A stretch of 64,000 bases of DNA from Streptomyces marianii (GCF_005795905.1 NZ_VAWE01000001.1:4262001-4326000), one strand, 5' to 3'; positions 35,903 through 45,690 are shown, counted from the stretch's first letter. Translations and numbers: made by a program. The notes: generated from the sequence alone by a model not told the origin.

Positions 35903-37393
35903 TCAGCCCTTGAGCCGGGCCATCCACGACTCGACCTCGTCCGCCTGTCGCGGCAGCGCCGCCGAGAGGTTCCGGTTGCCGTCCTCGGTGACGAGGATGT
36001 CGTCCTCGATCCGGACGCCGATGCCGCGGTACTCCTCGGGCACGGTCAGGTCGTCGGCCTGGAAGTACAGACCGGGCTCGACGGTCAGGCACATGCCGGG
36101 CTCCAGCGTGCCCGCGACGTAGGTCTCGCGGCGCGCGGCCGCGCAGTCGTGGACGTCCATGCCGAGCATGTGCCCGGTGCCGTGCAGCGTCCAGCGGCGC
36201 TGGAGGCCGAGCTCGAGCACCTTCTCGACGTCGAGGTCGCCGAGCAGACCCCACTCCACGAGCCGGGTGGCCAGGACCCGCTGGGCCGCGTCGTGGAAGT
36301 CGCGGTAGGGGGCACCGGGCCGCACCGCGGCGATGCCGGCCTCCTGCGCCTCGTACACGGCGTCGTAGATCCTGCGCTGCAGCTCGGTGAAGCGGCCGTT
36401 GATCGGCAGGGTGCGGGTGACGTCGGCGGTGTAGAGCTCGGTGGTCTCCACGCCGGCGTCCAGGAGCAGCAGCTCGCCGGAGCGGACCGCACCGTCGTTG
36501 CGGACCCAGTGCAGGGTGGTGGCGTGCGGACCGGCCGCACAGATCGAGCCGTAGCCGACGTCGTTGCCGTCGACCCGGGCGCGCAGGAAGAACGTTCCCT
36601 CGATGTAGCGCTCGCTGGTGGCCTCGGCCCGGTCCAGAACCCTGACGACGTCCTCGAAGCCGCGGGCCGTGGCGTCGCAGGCCCGCTGGAGCTCGGCGAT
36701 CTCGAACTCGTCCTTGACCAGGCGGGCCTCGGAGAGGAAGACGCGCAGTTCCTCGTCGCGCTCGGCGGTGACCTTGTCGTTCAGGGCGGACTCGACGCCG
36801 GCGTCGTGGCCGCGGACGACGCGGACCGGGCCGGTCGCCTCGCGCAGCTTCTGCGGCAGCTCGCGCACGTCCTCGGCCGTGATGCCCAGCAGCTGCCCCG
36901 CCTCGGTCAGCGAGTGGCGGCGGCCGACCCACAGCTCGCCCTGGCCGTCGAGCCAGAACTCGCCGTTCTCCCGGTTGGAGCGCGGCAGCAGGTGGACGGT
37001 CGCCTTGTGGCCGTCGGCGGTGGGCTCCAGCACCAGGACGCCGTCGTGGCTCTGGTCGCCGGTGAGGTAGGCGTACTCGGTGGAGGCGCGGAAGGAGTAC
37101 TCGGTGTCGTTGGAGCGGGTCCTCAGGTTGCCCGCCGGGATCACGAGCCGCTCGCCCGGGAAGCGGGCGGAGAGGGCGGCGCGGCGGCGCTCGGTGTGCG
37201 CGGCCTGGGCGACGGGCTCCAGGCCGTGGAGCTCGGTGTCGGCCCAGCCCGACTTCATGTTCTCCGCGAGCTCGTCGGAGACCTCCGGGTACAGGCCGTT
37301 CTTGCGCTGCTTGATCGGCTCCTCGGTCCCTTCCGCCTCGGCGGTGCGGTCGGACTCGTTCTCCGGGGTCTCCGGGGTGAGCTCCTCTGCCAC
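35903..37393 (-). CDS. pepP: Xaa-Pro aminopeptidase (M24B)
   Basis: The enzyme removes an N-terminal residue before proline. The 496-residue product has the N-terminal AMP_N domain (about residues 60-190) and the C-terminal M24 metal site: LLLDAGVETTELYTADVTRT (two Asp), LHGTGHMLGMDVHD (His), CLTVEPGLYF (Glu) and GIGVRIEDDILV (Glu). GTG at 37393 is chosen for the perfect AGGAGG site 7 bases upstream. The first 40 residues are acidic and probably disordered. Confidence 0.95.
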   Translation of the reverse strand: MAEELTPETPENESDRTAEAEGTEEPIKQRKNGLYPEVSDELAENMKSGWADTELHGLEPVAQAAHTERRRAALSARFPGERLVIPAGNLRTRSNDTEYSFRASTEYAYLTGDQSHDGVLVLEPTADGHKATVHLLPRSNRENGEFWLDGQGELWVGRRHSLTEAGQLLGITAEDVRELPQKLREATGPVRVVRGHDAGVESALNDKVTAERDEELRVFLSEARLVKDEFEIAELQRACDATARGFEDVVRVLDRAEATSERYIEGTFFLRARVDGNDVGYGSICAAGPHATTLHWVRNDGAVRSGELLLLDAGVETTELYTADVTRTLPINGRFTELQRRIYDAVYEAQEAGIAAVRPGAPYRDFHDAAQRVLATRLVEWGLLGDLDVEKVLELGLQRRWTLHGTGHMLGMDVHDCAAARRETYVAGTLEPGMCLTVEPGLYFQADDLTVPEEYRGIGVRIEDDILVTEDGNRNLSAALPRQADEVESWMARLKG

Positions 37394-37497
37394 GGGTCTG
37401 CCTCCTAGTCGGTACGACGCTGAACCCCCACCCATCGTACGGTCGCACCGCGACGGTGCCGGAAGCCTTGCGGCCCCCGGCCCGCGTCACCGGAGCG

Positions 37498-38892
37498 TCA
37501 CTCGAACCGGGCAGCCAGCATCACCACGTCCTCGCCGTCCGCACCGGCGTCGAGCCCACCGGGCAGCACCGTGCGCAGCACGTGGTCGGCGACCGCGCCC
37601 GGGTCGTGGCGCATGGCCTTGGGCACGCTCGCCGCCGCGGTGTGCAGCCGGGTGAAGGCCCGGTCCATCGGATCGCCGGTGCGCCGGAGCAGACCGTCGG
37701 TGTAGAGCAGCACCGTTTCTCCTGGGGCGGGGGAGAACTCCACGCTGGGCGCCTCCCAGCAGGCGAGCATCCCCAGCGGCGCCGACAGCGACGTCTCGAC
37801 GAACTCGGTGCGGTGCTGCCCGACGATCAGCGGCGGGGTGTGCCCGGCGCCGGCCAGCACGATCTTGCTGCCCGAGCCCTCGGCATGGGGCGCCGTCGCG
37901 GGTTCGCAGTACGCGAAGAGCGCGGTCGCCGAGCGGGCCGGTTCGGTGAGCCTCAGCAGCAGCTCCAGGTCCGAGAGCACGGCGACGGGGTCCTCCCCCT
38001 CCATCACCGCGTACGCCCGCAGACTGGCCCGGAGCCTGCCCATGGCGGCCAGCGCGCTCGGTCCCGAACCGGAGACCGAACCGACGGCGAGGCCCAGGGC
38101 GCCCTCGGGCAGTGGCAGCGCGTCGTACCACTCGCCACCGCCGCGCGGTCCGGTGAGATGGCGGGCCGCGAGCCGTACCCCGGGGATCCGGGGCAGCCTG
38201 CTGGGCAGCAGCTCCTCGGCGATGACGGCCATCTGCCGGCGGGCCCGCTCCAGCTCCAGCAGCCGGGCGAGGTGCTCGGTGGCGTACCGCCCGTAGAGGC
38301 CGACGAGATGGCGCTGGCGGTCCACGGGTTCGGCGGGCTCGTCGTAGAACCAGACGGCGACGCCCAGCCTCCCGGCCTCCTCCGTGGCGAGCGGCAGGGC
38401 GTAGCTCGCGGCGTAGCCGAGGCGGGCGGCGACCTCGCGGTGGAGCGGGTCGAGCGCCTCCTCGTGGAAGAGGTCCGCCTGGACGACGGGGGAGGGGACG
38501 CCGGCCGTCCCGCTGTCGAGGATCCGGCCGTACCCGGTGGCGCTGCGGGGGACGGTCTCGATGTGGCCCAGGTCGGCGCGGGCCAGGCCGAGTCCGACGG
38601 TGCCGGCGGGCCCGCGGCCGTCGGCCGGTTCGAGGACGGCCATGCCTCGGCGGGCACCGACCAGGGCGGCGCCCGCGAGCAGGAGTTCGTCGAGTGCCTC
38701 GTCCAGCGTGCCGGTCCTGGCGAGCCGTTCGGTGAGTTCGTGGAGCGTGGTCAGGTCGGAGACCCAGCCGGCCAGCCGGTCCTGGATCACCGCGCCGGGC
38801 GCGGGATCGGGGGCGAGCGGTCCGGCAGTGTGCGCGGAGGGCGGAACCGCTGAGTCGATTCCAGCCACTTTCGGCAGGTGAGGGGCGCTCAT
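37498..38892 (-). CDS. GAF and SpoIIE-type PP2C phosphatase
   Basis: The 464-residue product has a GAF-like sensor (about residues 65-220, TLDEALDELLLAGAALVGAR) joined by a helical linker (RYATEHLARLLELERARRQM) to a PPM/SpoIIE phosphatase (about 240-464). GGEWYDALPLPEGALGLAVG replaces the usual GGDWYD, the last catalytic Asp lies in LLYTDGLLRR, and the C-terminal GEDVVMLAARF in the final motif. The Asp-to-Glu change in the first metal motif could alter activity. Such enzymes dephosphorylate anti-anti-sigma factors. ATG 38892 is chosen because the frame further upstream has low third-position GC. Confidence 0.88.
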   Translation of the reverse strand: MSAPHLPKVAGIDSAVPPSAHTAGPLAPDPAPGAVIQDRLAGWVSDLTTLHELTERLARTGTLDEALDELLLAGAALVGARRGMAVLEPADGRGPAGTVGLGLARADLGHIETVPRSATGYGRILDSGTAGVPSPVVQADLFHEEALDPLHREVAARLGYAASYALPLATEEAGRLGVAVWFYDEPAEPVDRQRHLVGLYGRYATEHLARLLELERARRQMAVIAEELLPSRLPRIPGVRLAARHLTGPRGGGEWYDALPLPEGALGLAVGSVSGSGPSALAAMGRLRASLRAYAVMEGEDPVAVLSDLELLLRLTEPARSATALFAYCEPATAPHAEGSGSKIVLAGAGHTPPLIVGQHRTEFVETSLSAPLGMLACWEAPSVEFSPAPGETVLLYTDGLLRRTGDPMDRAFTRLHTAAASVPKAMRHDPGAVADHVLRTVLPGGLDAGADGEDVVMLAARFE

Positions 38893-39461
38893 GGCAGCCG
38901 GCCGTCCGGCTGGTGCGTTCTGCTCAATAGCATCGCAAACCCCCATGTCAATCTGCGCCGCTATCACTGCATCCACATCTACACGCAGACAAAGGGGGAT
39001 GTCCAGCATTGTCCTGGTGGTATCGCTGGTGTCCATGGGGTTGGTAACTTGGCCAAAAAATGCCCCCCATGAACGCGATTTGCGGTCGACTGAAGGCGTT
39101 CGGCATGGGGATCCCACCCAGGGTGAAGTCCGAGGCGAAGCCCGAGGCGGGAGTCATCCCGGGCGTGATGGGTACGTAAACGGTGATGGCCAGGGGCAGT
39201 TGGGACCGCCCCGGAACCTGGCGGGGAGCCCGGGCGTCTTAACCGTCGTGGGCCGCCGCCCCGTCCCGAGTGGCGGTACGAGTACAGCGGGAGAGCAAGC
39301 GCCATGCGCGCGCCACCCCTCGCCACGCGTTTAATGGACAGAGCCCATGAGGCCGCCCGTGCATACGGCAGGGGCGGCGAGACGCCGCTTTGTACGCACA
39401 GTCAAGTGATGCACACATGGTGTGATGGACCTCGGCGTTCAACGGAAAGGAACGAGCGCTC
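38893..39461. other. Long intergenic region with a possible structured RNA hairpin
   Basis: These 569 bases are relatively A/T-rich near 38920-38990 and 39045-39080 and hold no supported gene. A nested hairpin is visible at 39034-39071: CATGGGG with CCCCATG and TTGG with CCAA inside. Divergent promoters for the SpoIIE phosphatase and the primase-domain gene must lie here. The hairpin does not match a riboswitch I know. Confidence 0.4.
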
Positions 39462-40172
39462 ATGCGCGAGATCCTCGGAAGGCGACGCAGGCTCCGGTTC
39501 TGGCGCAAGGGGAGGCCTGCTCCTCAACTCGACGCGGCGCTGACCTGCGCCACCGTATGGAAATGGCCCGTGCTGCCCGGTGTGGGACTCACGACCGGCG
39601 GCGGGCGGGCCGATCGCGTCCGCGGCTGTGCCTGCCCCGACCGCGAGTGCGTCGTACCCGGCGCGCACCCCTTCGACCCCGGGCTCCTGGCGGCGACCAC
39701 CGACGAGCGGATGGTGCGCTGGTGGTGGACCCAGCGGCCCACCGCCCCGATCGTGCTCGCCACGGGAGGCCGCGCGCCGTGCGCGGTGAGCCTGCCGGCG
39801 GTCGCCGGGGCCCGGGCGCTCGCCGCGCTCGATCGGATGGGGATGAGACTCGGCCCGGTCGTCGCCACGCCGACCCGGTGGTCGCTGCTCGTCGCCCCGT
39901 ACTCGATGGAGCAGCTGGGCGAGCTGCTGCACGCCAAGGACCGGGTGCCGAGTTCGCTGCGCTTCCACGGCTCGGGCGGCTATCTGATGCTGCCGCCCTC
40001 GGAGACAGGCACGGGCCAGGTCCGCTGGGAGCGGGCCCCGCTTCCCGGCTCGGCCGCGCCCTGGCTGCCCGATGTGGAAGCCGTGGTGGACGCCCTAGTC
40101 GAGGCGAGCGTCAGCACCCCCTCGGGTGTGACGCCTCCGGAGACCGGGGAAGGGTCCCGCCTCGCGTACTGA
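39462..40172 (+). CDS. Bifunctional DNA primase/polymerase-domain protein
   Basis: The 236-residue product resembles the N-terminal Prim-Pol domain of replication proteins: it begins with an Arg-rich helix, has a zinc-like CACPDRECVVPGAHP block near residue 57 typical of this family, then MVRWWWTQRPTAPIVLATG and GSGGYLMLPPS. No helicase part is present, as in the stand-alone chromosomal copies of Streptomyces. AAAGGAAC before the ATG is a modest ribosome site. The biological role of these short proteins is unknown. Confidence 0.82.
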   Translation: MREILGRRRRLRFWRKGRPAPQLDAALTCATVWKWPVLPGVGLTTGGGRADRVRGCACPDRECVVPGAHPFDPGLLAATTDERMVRWWWTQRPTAPIVLATGGRAPCAVSLPAVAGARALAALDRMGMRLGPVVATPTRWSLLVAPYSMEQLGELLHAKDRVPSSLRFHGSGGYLMLPPSETGTGQVRWERAPLPGSAAPWLPDVEAVVDALVEASVSTPSGVTPPETGEGSRLAY

Positions 40173-40330
40173 CGGCCGCCCTCTCCCGTACCGAAGGGCG
40201 CCGCCGTCGCGCGGACGACCGGGCGGGGGCCCGGAGACTCACTCGTTCGGGTAGGAGCCGGGCCCCGTCACAAGGGAATTGGGGCGGACGCGGATCCGGA
40301 CGCCGCCGTCCGCCGATATCTTCGGCCCAC

Positions 40331-40885
40331 ATGAATCAGCGCCTGACCGGGATCGCGCTCGCCGTCGTCTGTGCCGCACTGCTGCCGCTCGCCGCCTCCG
40401 CCGCGCCGGAAGGTGCCGACGCGACGGCGAATGGCAAGAGGGCGGGGTGGTCGGCAAGTGTGGCCGGAATGTATGCCCCGCGTGGTCCACGGCAGGCGTC
40501 CGAGGCGGTTGACGACGCCGCCGGCGCCCGACGCACAAGCGAACACTGCGGCCCCGAAGTGATCTCACCGCACGGCATCGAAGCACAGACATGCGTCCTG
40601 ACCGACGGCCCGGACGCTTGGGCGCGAACGTACTACCGCAACGCGACGGGCGGAGGAATCATGCCCGTGCTGAGCCTGATGGGGCCGGGCGGAAGGACGG
40701 TACGCGCGCATTGCGCGGCCGAACCGGGAGATGAGCCCGCAGTCTGCGAAACACCGCGTGAGAAGGCCCGGGGCGAAGTCGGCGGCTATTACGCGATCGC
40801 GGAGTTCGCACGTTCCGGAGAAGCCGGAGATGATCCGCTGTTGCTGCGCGCGGGGAGCAACTCACCGGTCTCCGGGAGCAGTTGA
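40331..40885 (+). CDS. Small secreted protein of unknown function
   Basis: The 184-residue product has a signal peptide (MNQRLTGIALAVVCAALLPL, cleavage after ASA near residue 24). The mature part contains four Cys (in EHCGPEV, AQTCVLT, RAHCAAE and AVCETPR) that could form two disulfides. An immunity/inhibitor-like small exoprotein is possible but not shown. ATG at 40331 is chosen by the signal peptide. It is followed by a strong terminator. Confidence 0.75.
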   Translation: MNQRLTGIALAVVCAALLPLAASAAPEGADATANGKRAGWSASVAGMYAPRGPRQASEAVDDAAGARRTSEHCGPEVISPHGIEAQTCVLTDGPDAWARTYYRNATGGGIMPVLSLMGPGGRTVRAHCAAEPGDEPAVCETPREKARGEVGGYYAIAEFARSGEAGDDPLLLRAGSNSPVSGSS

Positions 40886-40925
40886 ACCCGGGCGGACCCC
40901 GGGGTCATTGCGGGAAATAGAGACG

Positions 40926-40963
40926 CCCGGTCGCTGGCGACGGGGGATGCACCAGCGACCGGG
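40926..40963 (+). terminator. Strong hairpin terminator after the secreted protein gene
   Basis: CCCGGTCGCTGG (40926-40937) pairs perfectly with 40952-40963 over 12 bp around a 14-nt loop and is followed by CTTCC. The DNA after it is A/T-rich. It is 40 bases after the stop codon. Confidence 0.78.
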
Positions 40964-41168
40964 CTTCCAGAACGGTAACAAGAGATCTGCTGTTCGCAAA
41001 TTCGATCTCGGGTATTCGGACAGCGAATTATCGCCCCGCAGGGCCGGTTGTGACGGGGATCACTCGCCATGGGGTGGTGGGCGTCGTACCGCGGCGGGCG
41101 GCGGCCGGAGCCGCCGCCCCGTCACCGTTGTCGTCGGCAGGGCGCGAGGACGGCCCGTGACACCGCCG

Positions 41169-42140
41169 TCAGCTGAGCGTGACCTGGCGGTTCGTGAGAC
41201 CGCTGCGGGCCCGGCGCTCCTCGCCCGTGAGCGGGGAGTCCGTCGAGAGTGCCTTGGCGAGCCGCTCGGCGAACTCCGCCGCCGGCTTCTCGCACTCCTC
41301 GGCGCCCATGCCGCCGGGCAGGTCCCAGACCGGGACCACCAGACCGTGCGCACGGAACGATCCGACGAGGCGGGTGCCTTCACCCAGGGTCGACGCGCCG
41401 GCCGCGTGCAGTCGGGCGAGCGCGTCCAGCAGGCGCTCCTCGGAGTGCGGCATGACCCAGCGCAGATGGTTCTTCTCCGGGGTCTCGCACCAGTACGCGG
41501 CGTCCACGCCGGACAGCTTCGCGGTCGGGATCGCGGCCGCGTTGGCGCGCTCCAGCGAAGCGGTCACCTCGGCGCTCGTGGTCTCCACCGACTCGGGGAT
41601 CCAGAACTCGAAACCACTGTGGACGACCGGCTCGAACGGGGCGTCCGCGTCGATCAGGTCCTGCAGCCGCGGACCGTCGCCGGGGGCGCGGCGCGGGGGC
41701 ACCGCGTTGCCGGGCTTCGTGGTCAGCGCGCGCTGCAGGGTGTCGGCGAGGTCGCGGCTGAGGTCGCCGGAGGGCGTGTCGTTCTGCAGCGCGAGCATGA
41801 CGGAGCCGTCCTCGCGGCGCAGCGCGGGCCACGCCATGGGCAGGACGGTCGCGAGCGTCAGCGACGGGACGTCCTCGGGCAGCCCGTCCTTGAGGGTCAG
41901 GGCGACGGTCGCGGCGGGCACCAGCTCGCGGAGGGCGACCCAGTCGCCCTCGCAGGGAAGCCCCTCGAAGGGGCGCTGGACCAGCTCGGTCACGGCGTGT
42001 GCGGCGGCCCGCCCGTGGCAGGCCTTGTAGCGACGGCCCGAACCGCAGGGGCAGGGCTCGCGGGCGCCGACCACCGGGATCTCACCGTCGGTGACCTGTG
42101 GCTTGGCGGCGGCCTTCGTCTGGGGGCGCTTCTTGGCCAT
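41169..42140 (-). CDS. SEC-C motif protein (DUF5926-like)
   Basis: The 323-residue product has a Lys-rich N-terminus and a SEC-C zinc motif near residues 30-43 ([14 protein letters not shown]), the same metal-binding knuckle as the SecA C-terminus. The rest is a soluble domain of about 270 residues, conserved in Streptomyces and known as DUF5926. Function is unknown; SEC-C modules bind ribosome or SecB-like partners. GGGAGAGAG upstream supports the ATG. Confidence 0.88.
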   Translation of the reverse strand: MAKKRPQTKAAAKPQVTDGEIPVVGAREPCPCGSGRRYKACHGRAAAHAVTELVQRPFEGLPCEGDWVALRELVPAATVALTLKDGLPEDVPSLTLATVLPMAWPALRREDGSVMLALQNDTPSGDLSRDLADTLQRALTTKPGNAVPPRRAPGDGPRLQDLIDADAPFEPVVHSGFEFWIPESVETTSAEVTASLERANAAAIPTAKLSGVDAAYWCETPEKNHLRWVMPHSEERLLDALARLHAAGASTLGEGTRLVGSFRAHGLVVPVWDLPGGMGAEECEKPAAEFAERLAKALSTDSPLTGEERRARSGLTNRQVTLS

Positions 42141-42362
42141 GATGTGGCTCTCTCCCGATGACGGCGTGCTTGTCTCGGGCGCGAGCCTAGCCGTTGCGGC
42201 CGTGGCAGCGGTCACAGCGGCGCTTCACGTCGCGTGCCCGCCCCCGCCGAACCCGCCGGAAGGGCGTCTTCCGGGTTGCCCGCGGACAGGCTGGTGGGCG
42301 GTGTCCGGTCCGTGACCTCGGGAGAGTGCCCGGTCCGGCCTGGGCGGACGGCGTCCGGGACC

Positions 42363-42878
42363 TCAGTCCATTTCCTCGTAGGCGTCCGCGAACTCGAAGC
42401 CGGGACCGGTGACGCGCGTAGCGAAATCGTCGCGGCGATGCCCTTCGGTGACGAGGACCCATACGGTGACCTCGCCGGCCGCGCTGTCCCGTACGCCCCA
42501 GTCGCGGGCGAGCGCGCTGATGATGTTGAGCCCGCGGCCGCCGTGCGCCGTGACCGAGGGGGTCGACGGAACCGGGCGGGTGGGACCGCCCCCGTCCGTG
42601 ACCTCGATGGTCAGCCCGCCCGACGGGTCGAGACGCCAAGCGGCGCGGATGTCGCCGTCGCCGATCTCCGCGTGCTGCCCGAGCGGTCTGCCGTGTCGGC
42701 AGGCATTGCTCAGCAGTTCGGAAAGGATCAGAACGGCATCGTCGACGACCGATTCGGGCACCGCGCTGCGCCGCAGTTGCTCACGCATCCGATGCCTCGC
42801 CTCACCCACGCCCGCAGGGCCATGGGGTACGGCCATGCTCGACGACGTGGGCACCTCCTGTGCCACCACCAACGCCAC
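42363..42878 (-). CDS. Anti-sigma-factor-like ATPase (HATPase_c_2)
   Basis: The 171-residue product has N-box ILSELLSNACRHG, G1 IEVTDGGGPTRP and G2 GGRGLNIISALARDWG. GTG at 42878 (VALVVAQEV) is preferred because AAGGAGG lies 7 bases upstream; an in-frame GTG at 42965 lacks a ribosome site. The N-terminal 40 residues before the domain are unusual but conserved in my memory of Streptomyces proteins. No partner gene is adjacent. Confidence 0.88.
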   Translation of the reverse strand: MALVVAQEVPTSSSMAVPHGPAGVGEARHRMREQLRRSAVPESVVDDAVLILSELLSNACRHGRPLGQHAEIGDGDIRAAWRLDPSGGLTIEVTDGGGPTRPVPSTPSVTAHGGRGLNIISALARDWGVRDSAAGEVTVWVLVTEGHRRDDFATRVTGPGFEFADAYEEMD

Positions 42879-43058
42879 CCCCGAGACCTCCTTCGCCCCA
42901 CGCCACGGTGTGGATGCCCCAATGGCCTGGACCGGAAACCGGCCAATCAGCGTCTGGTGACGCACTCGTCACGTTCGCACACGGATCGAACGCGCCGGAG
43001 CACTCCCTGTAATGGTCCGGTCGCGGTGCGGGAGCCTCCGGTACGGCCCGTTTGCCCC

Positions 43059-43850
43059 TCAGAGACGGCCCAACTGGGAGAGGACCTGCTTCGGGCGGTT
43101 GGTGATGATCGCCTCGACCCCGAGCCCGGCGCAGAGCTCGACGTCGGCCGGCTCGTTCACGGTCCAGACGTGCACCTGGTGACCGGCCGCATGCAGCCGG
43201 TCGACATAGGCGGGGTGGTTGCGCACGAGCCGGATCCCCGGGCCCGCGATCCGGGCGCCGGCCGGCAGCCGTGCCTCGCGCGCACGCAGCGGGAGGAACT
43301 GCATCAGGTACACGGACGGGAGGCCCGGCGCCGCGTCCGCGATCCGGTGCAGCGAGCGGGCCGAGAAGCTCATGACGCGCACGGGGGACTCGTCGGGTGC
43401 CGCCGGGGCGTCCAGACCGAAGCGCTTCAGCAGGCGGACCAGCCGCTCCTCCACCTGTCCGGCCCAGCGGGTCGGGTGCTTGGTCTCGATGGCGAGCTCG
43501 ATCCGCCGCCCGGAGTCCGTCACCAGTTCGAGCAGTCGCTCCAGGGTCAGCACGGAGGTGAAACCGGGATCCTTCCAGTCCGGGCTCTCCTCGCTGTCCT
43601 TCCAGGAGCCGAAGTCGAGCGCGGCGAGGTCCGCGAGTTCCAGCGCGGAGACCGCGCCCCGGCCGTTGGAGGTGCGGTTCACCCGGCGGTCGTGGACGCA
43701 GACCAGATGTCCGTCCGCCGTGAGGCGCACATCGCACTCGAGAGCGTCGGCCCCGTCCTCTATGGCTCTCACATAGGCGGCCAGGGTGTGTTCGGGGGCG
43801 TCCTCCGAGGCGCCTCGGTGGGCGACGACCTGGATCCGGTGTTGAGTCAC
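43059..43850 (-). CDS. Glycerophosphodiester phosphodiesterase
   Basis: GDPD hydrolyses glycerophosphodiesters to glycerol 3-phosphate and an alcohol. The 263-residue product has the catalytic blocks VVAHRGAS (His), ALECDVRLTADGHLVCVHDR (Glu, Asp, second His) and IELAIETKHP (Glu), and ends with WTVNEPADVELC and an ITNRP motif. It has no signal peptide, so it is probably cytoplasmic. GTG start without a strong ribosome site. Confidence 0.93.
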   Translation of the reverse strand: MTQHRIQVVAHRGASEDAPEHTLAAYVRAIEDGADALECDVRLTADGHLVCVHDRRVNRTSNGRGAVSALELADLAALDFGSWKDSEESPDWKDPGFTSVLTLERLLELVTDSGRRIELAIETKHPTRWAGQVEERLVRLLKRFGLDAPAAPDESPVRVMSFSARSLHRIADAAPGLPSVYLMQFLPLRAREARLPAGARIAGPGIRLVRNHPAYVDRLHAAGHQVHVWTVNEPADVELCAGLGVEAIITNRPKQVLSQLGRL

Positions 43851-43897
43851 CGCGTCATGGTGTCATCCGTCGGAAGGCGGGCGCCCCGCCCCTGCCC

Positions 43898-43933
43898 GCG
43901 ATGTTCGCGATGTTGGCGATGTTCGCGATGTCC
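43898..43933. repeat. Four tandem 9-bp repeats plus purine-rich tract
   Basis: GCGATGTTC, GCGATGTTG, GCGATGTTC and GCGATGTCC stand in a row, followed by a G/A-rich stretch (about 43936-44030) with further short repeats (GGCGGAGA, GGCACAGA). The block lies between the GDPD start and the HtrA-type protease gene and is not coding as far as I can see. Confidence 0.85.
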
Positions 43934-44136
43934 GAGACGAGGAGAAGCCGAGGGGCGGAGAGGCGGAGAGGTTGGGAAGCGGAGGGAAGGGGAGGCGCAC
44001 AAAGGCACAGAGGCACAGAGACACAGGTCCTGCTTACAGTGGCCTGACAGGCTGTGGGAAAAGCTGTCTGCAGCGCATCGGTGCGGTGCCGCGCCACCGC
44101 GGACCGCCGAATCGTGGAATCGAGGAAGAGGAAGCT

Positions 44137-45552
44137 GTGAGCACTGAGAACGAGGGCACCCCGGCACACGCGGGCCCGTCCGTACCTCCTGTGCCGGCGG
44201 CTGCTCCCGAAAGCGCTGCCGCGCACGCGCCCGCCGGTGCGGACGCCCCGACGCAGCCCGGCCGGGCGGTGCCCCCCGAGCCCCCGGTCCCGCCCACCGC
44301 CCATGGATCCGCACCCGGCGACCACTCCCCCGCCGCCACGGCCCCGTACCCGCAGGGTGGCTGGCCGCCGCCCCCGCCGCCCGTCTCGTCATGGGGCGAG
44401 CCCGCGCCCGGTCCGCACGGGCCGCGCAGGCGGTCCGGCGGGATCATCGCGTCCGTCCTCGTCGTCGCGCTCGTCGCCGGTGGTGTGGGGGGCGGGATCG
44501 GCTACTGGGCCGCCGAGCGCAACGACAGCGGGGTCTCGACGACCGTGGCCGCCGGCGAGGCCCCGGCGGGGTTCAAGCGCGACCCGGGCACGGTCGCCGC
44601 CGTGGCGAGCAAGGCGCTGCCCAGTGTCGTCACGATCGAGGCGAAGTCCGGTAGCAGCGAGGGCGAGGCCGGCACGGGCACGGGCTTCGTGTACGACAAG
44701 GAAGGCCACATCCTCACGAACAACCACGTGGTGGCCTCCGCCGCCGACGGCGGCACGCTCTCCGCGACCTTCTCCGACGGCAAGAAGTACGACGCCGAGG
44801 TCGTCGGCCGGGCCCAGGGCTACGACGTGGCCGTGCTGAAGCTGCGGAACGCGCCCGCCGGGCTCGACCCGCTGCCGCTGGGCAACTCCGACCAGGTCGC
44901 GGTCGGCGACTCGACCATCGCGATCGGCGCGCCCTTCGGCCTCTCCAACACGGTCACGACGGGCATTATCAGTGCCAAGAACCGGCCGGTGGCCTCGGGT
45001 GACGGTTCCGGCGGCAAGAACTCGTACATGAGCGCGCTGCAGACCGACGCCTCGATCAACCCCGGGAACTCCGGCGGTCCGCTCCTCGACGCGCGCGGCG
45101 CGGTGATCGGCATCAACTCGGCGATCCAGTCCGCGGGCGGCGGCAACGGCTTCGGCCAGCAGTCCCAGGCCGGCTCCATCGGCCTCGGTTTCGCCATCCC
45201 CGTCAACCAGGCGAAGAACGTTGCCGACCAGCTCATCAAGACGGGAAAGCCCGTCTACCCCGTCATCGGGGCGACGGTGAACATGACGGACAGGGGCGGC
45301 GGCGCGACGATCGCCCGGGAAGGCGCGGGCGGCACGGCGGCCGTCACCCCGAACGGCCCGGCGGCCAAGGCGGGGCTCAGGCCCGGCGACGTCATCACCA
45401 AGTTCGACGGCAAGCCGGTGGACAGCGGTCCGACGCTCATCAGCGAGATCTGGACCCACAAGCCCGGAGACCAGGTCCGGATCACCTACGAGCGGGACGG
45501 ACGGGAGGTCACGGCCACGGTCACGCTGGGCCAGCGCGAGGGTGACGGCTGA
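44137..45552 (+). CDS. Membrane-anchored HtrA/DegP-type serine protease with PDZ domain
   Basis: The 471-residue product has a cytoplasmic Pro/Ala-rich tail (about residues 1-100), one membrane helix (IIASVLVVALVAGGVGGGIG), and an extracellular trypsin-like domain with the triad His197 (NNHVV), Asp230 (YDVAVLKL) and Ser312 (NPGNSGGP). A PDZ domain follows (about 395-465, PAAKAGLRPGDVITKFDGKP). It degrades or refolds misfolded exported proteins. GTG start has GAGGAAGAGGAAG upstream. Confidence 0.95.
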   Translation: MSTENEGTPAHAGPSVPPVPAAAPESAAAHAPAGADAPTQPGRAVPPEPPVPPTAHGSAPGDHSPAATAPYPQGGWPPPPPPVSSWGEPAPGPHGPRRRSGGIIASVLVVALVAGGVGGGIGYWAAERNDSGVSTTVAAGEAPAGFKRDPGTVAAVASKALPSVVTIEAKSGSSEGEAGTGTGFVYDKEGHILTNNHVVASAADGGTLSATFSDGKKYDAEVVGRAQGYDVAVLKLRNAPAGLDPLPLGNSDQVAVGDSTIAIGAPFGLSNTVTTGIISAKNRPVASGDGSGGKNSYMSALQTDASINPGNSGGPLLDARGAVIGINSAIQSAGGGNGFGQQSQAGSIGLGFAIPVNQAKNVADQLIKTGKPVYPVIGATVNMTDRGGGATIAREGAGGTAAVTPNGPAAKAGLRPGDVITKFDGKPVDSGPTLISEIWTHKPGDQVRITYERDGREVTATVTLGQREGDG

Positions 45553-45583
45553 CCCGGGTGGCTTCCGGCCGGTGAACGGGACC

Positions 45584-45614
45584 AAGGGGCTGCCGATCCA
45601 CTCGGCAGCCCCTT
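45584..45614. terminator. Bidirectional terminator between protease and alcohol dehydrogenase genes
   Basis: AAGGGGCTGCCGA (45584-45596) pairs perfectly with 45602-45614 over 13 bp, with a 5-nt loop and A/T ends on both sides. It serves both convergent genes. Confidence 0.85.
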
Positions 45615-45690
45615 CGTCGTGGGGTTCTGCCCCCGTGGTCTCCCCGTGGCCGTGCGTCGCCGCCGGGGAGCCGTGGCCGACCCGGTGGTG

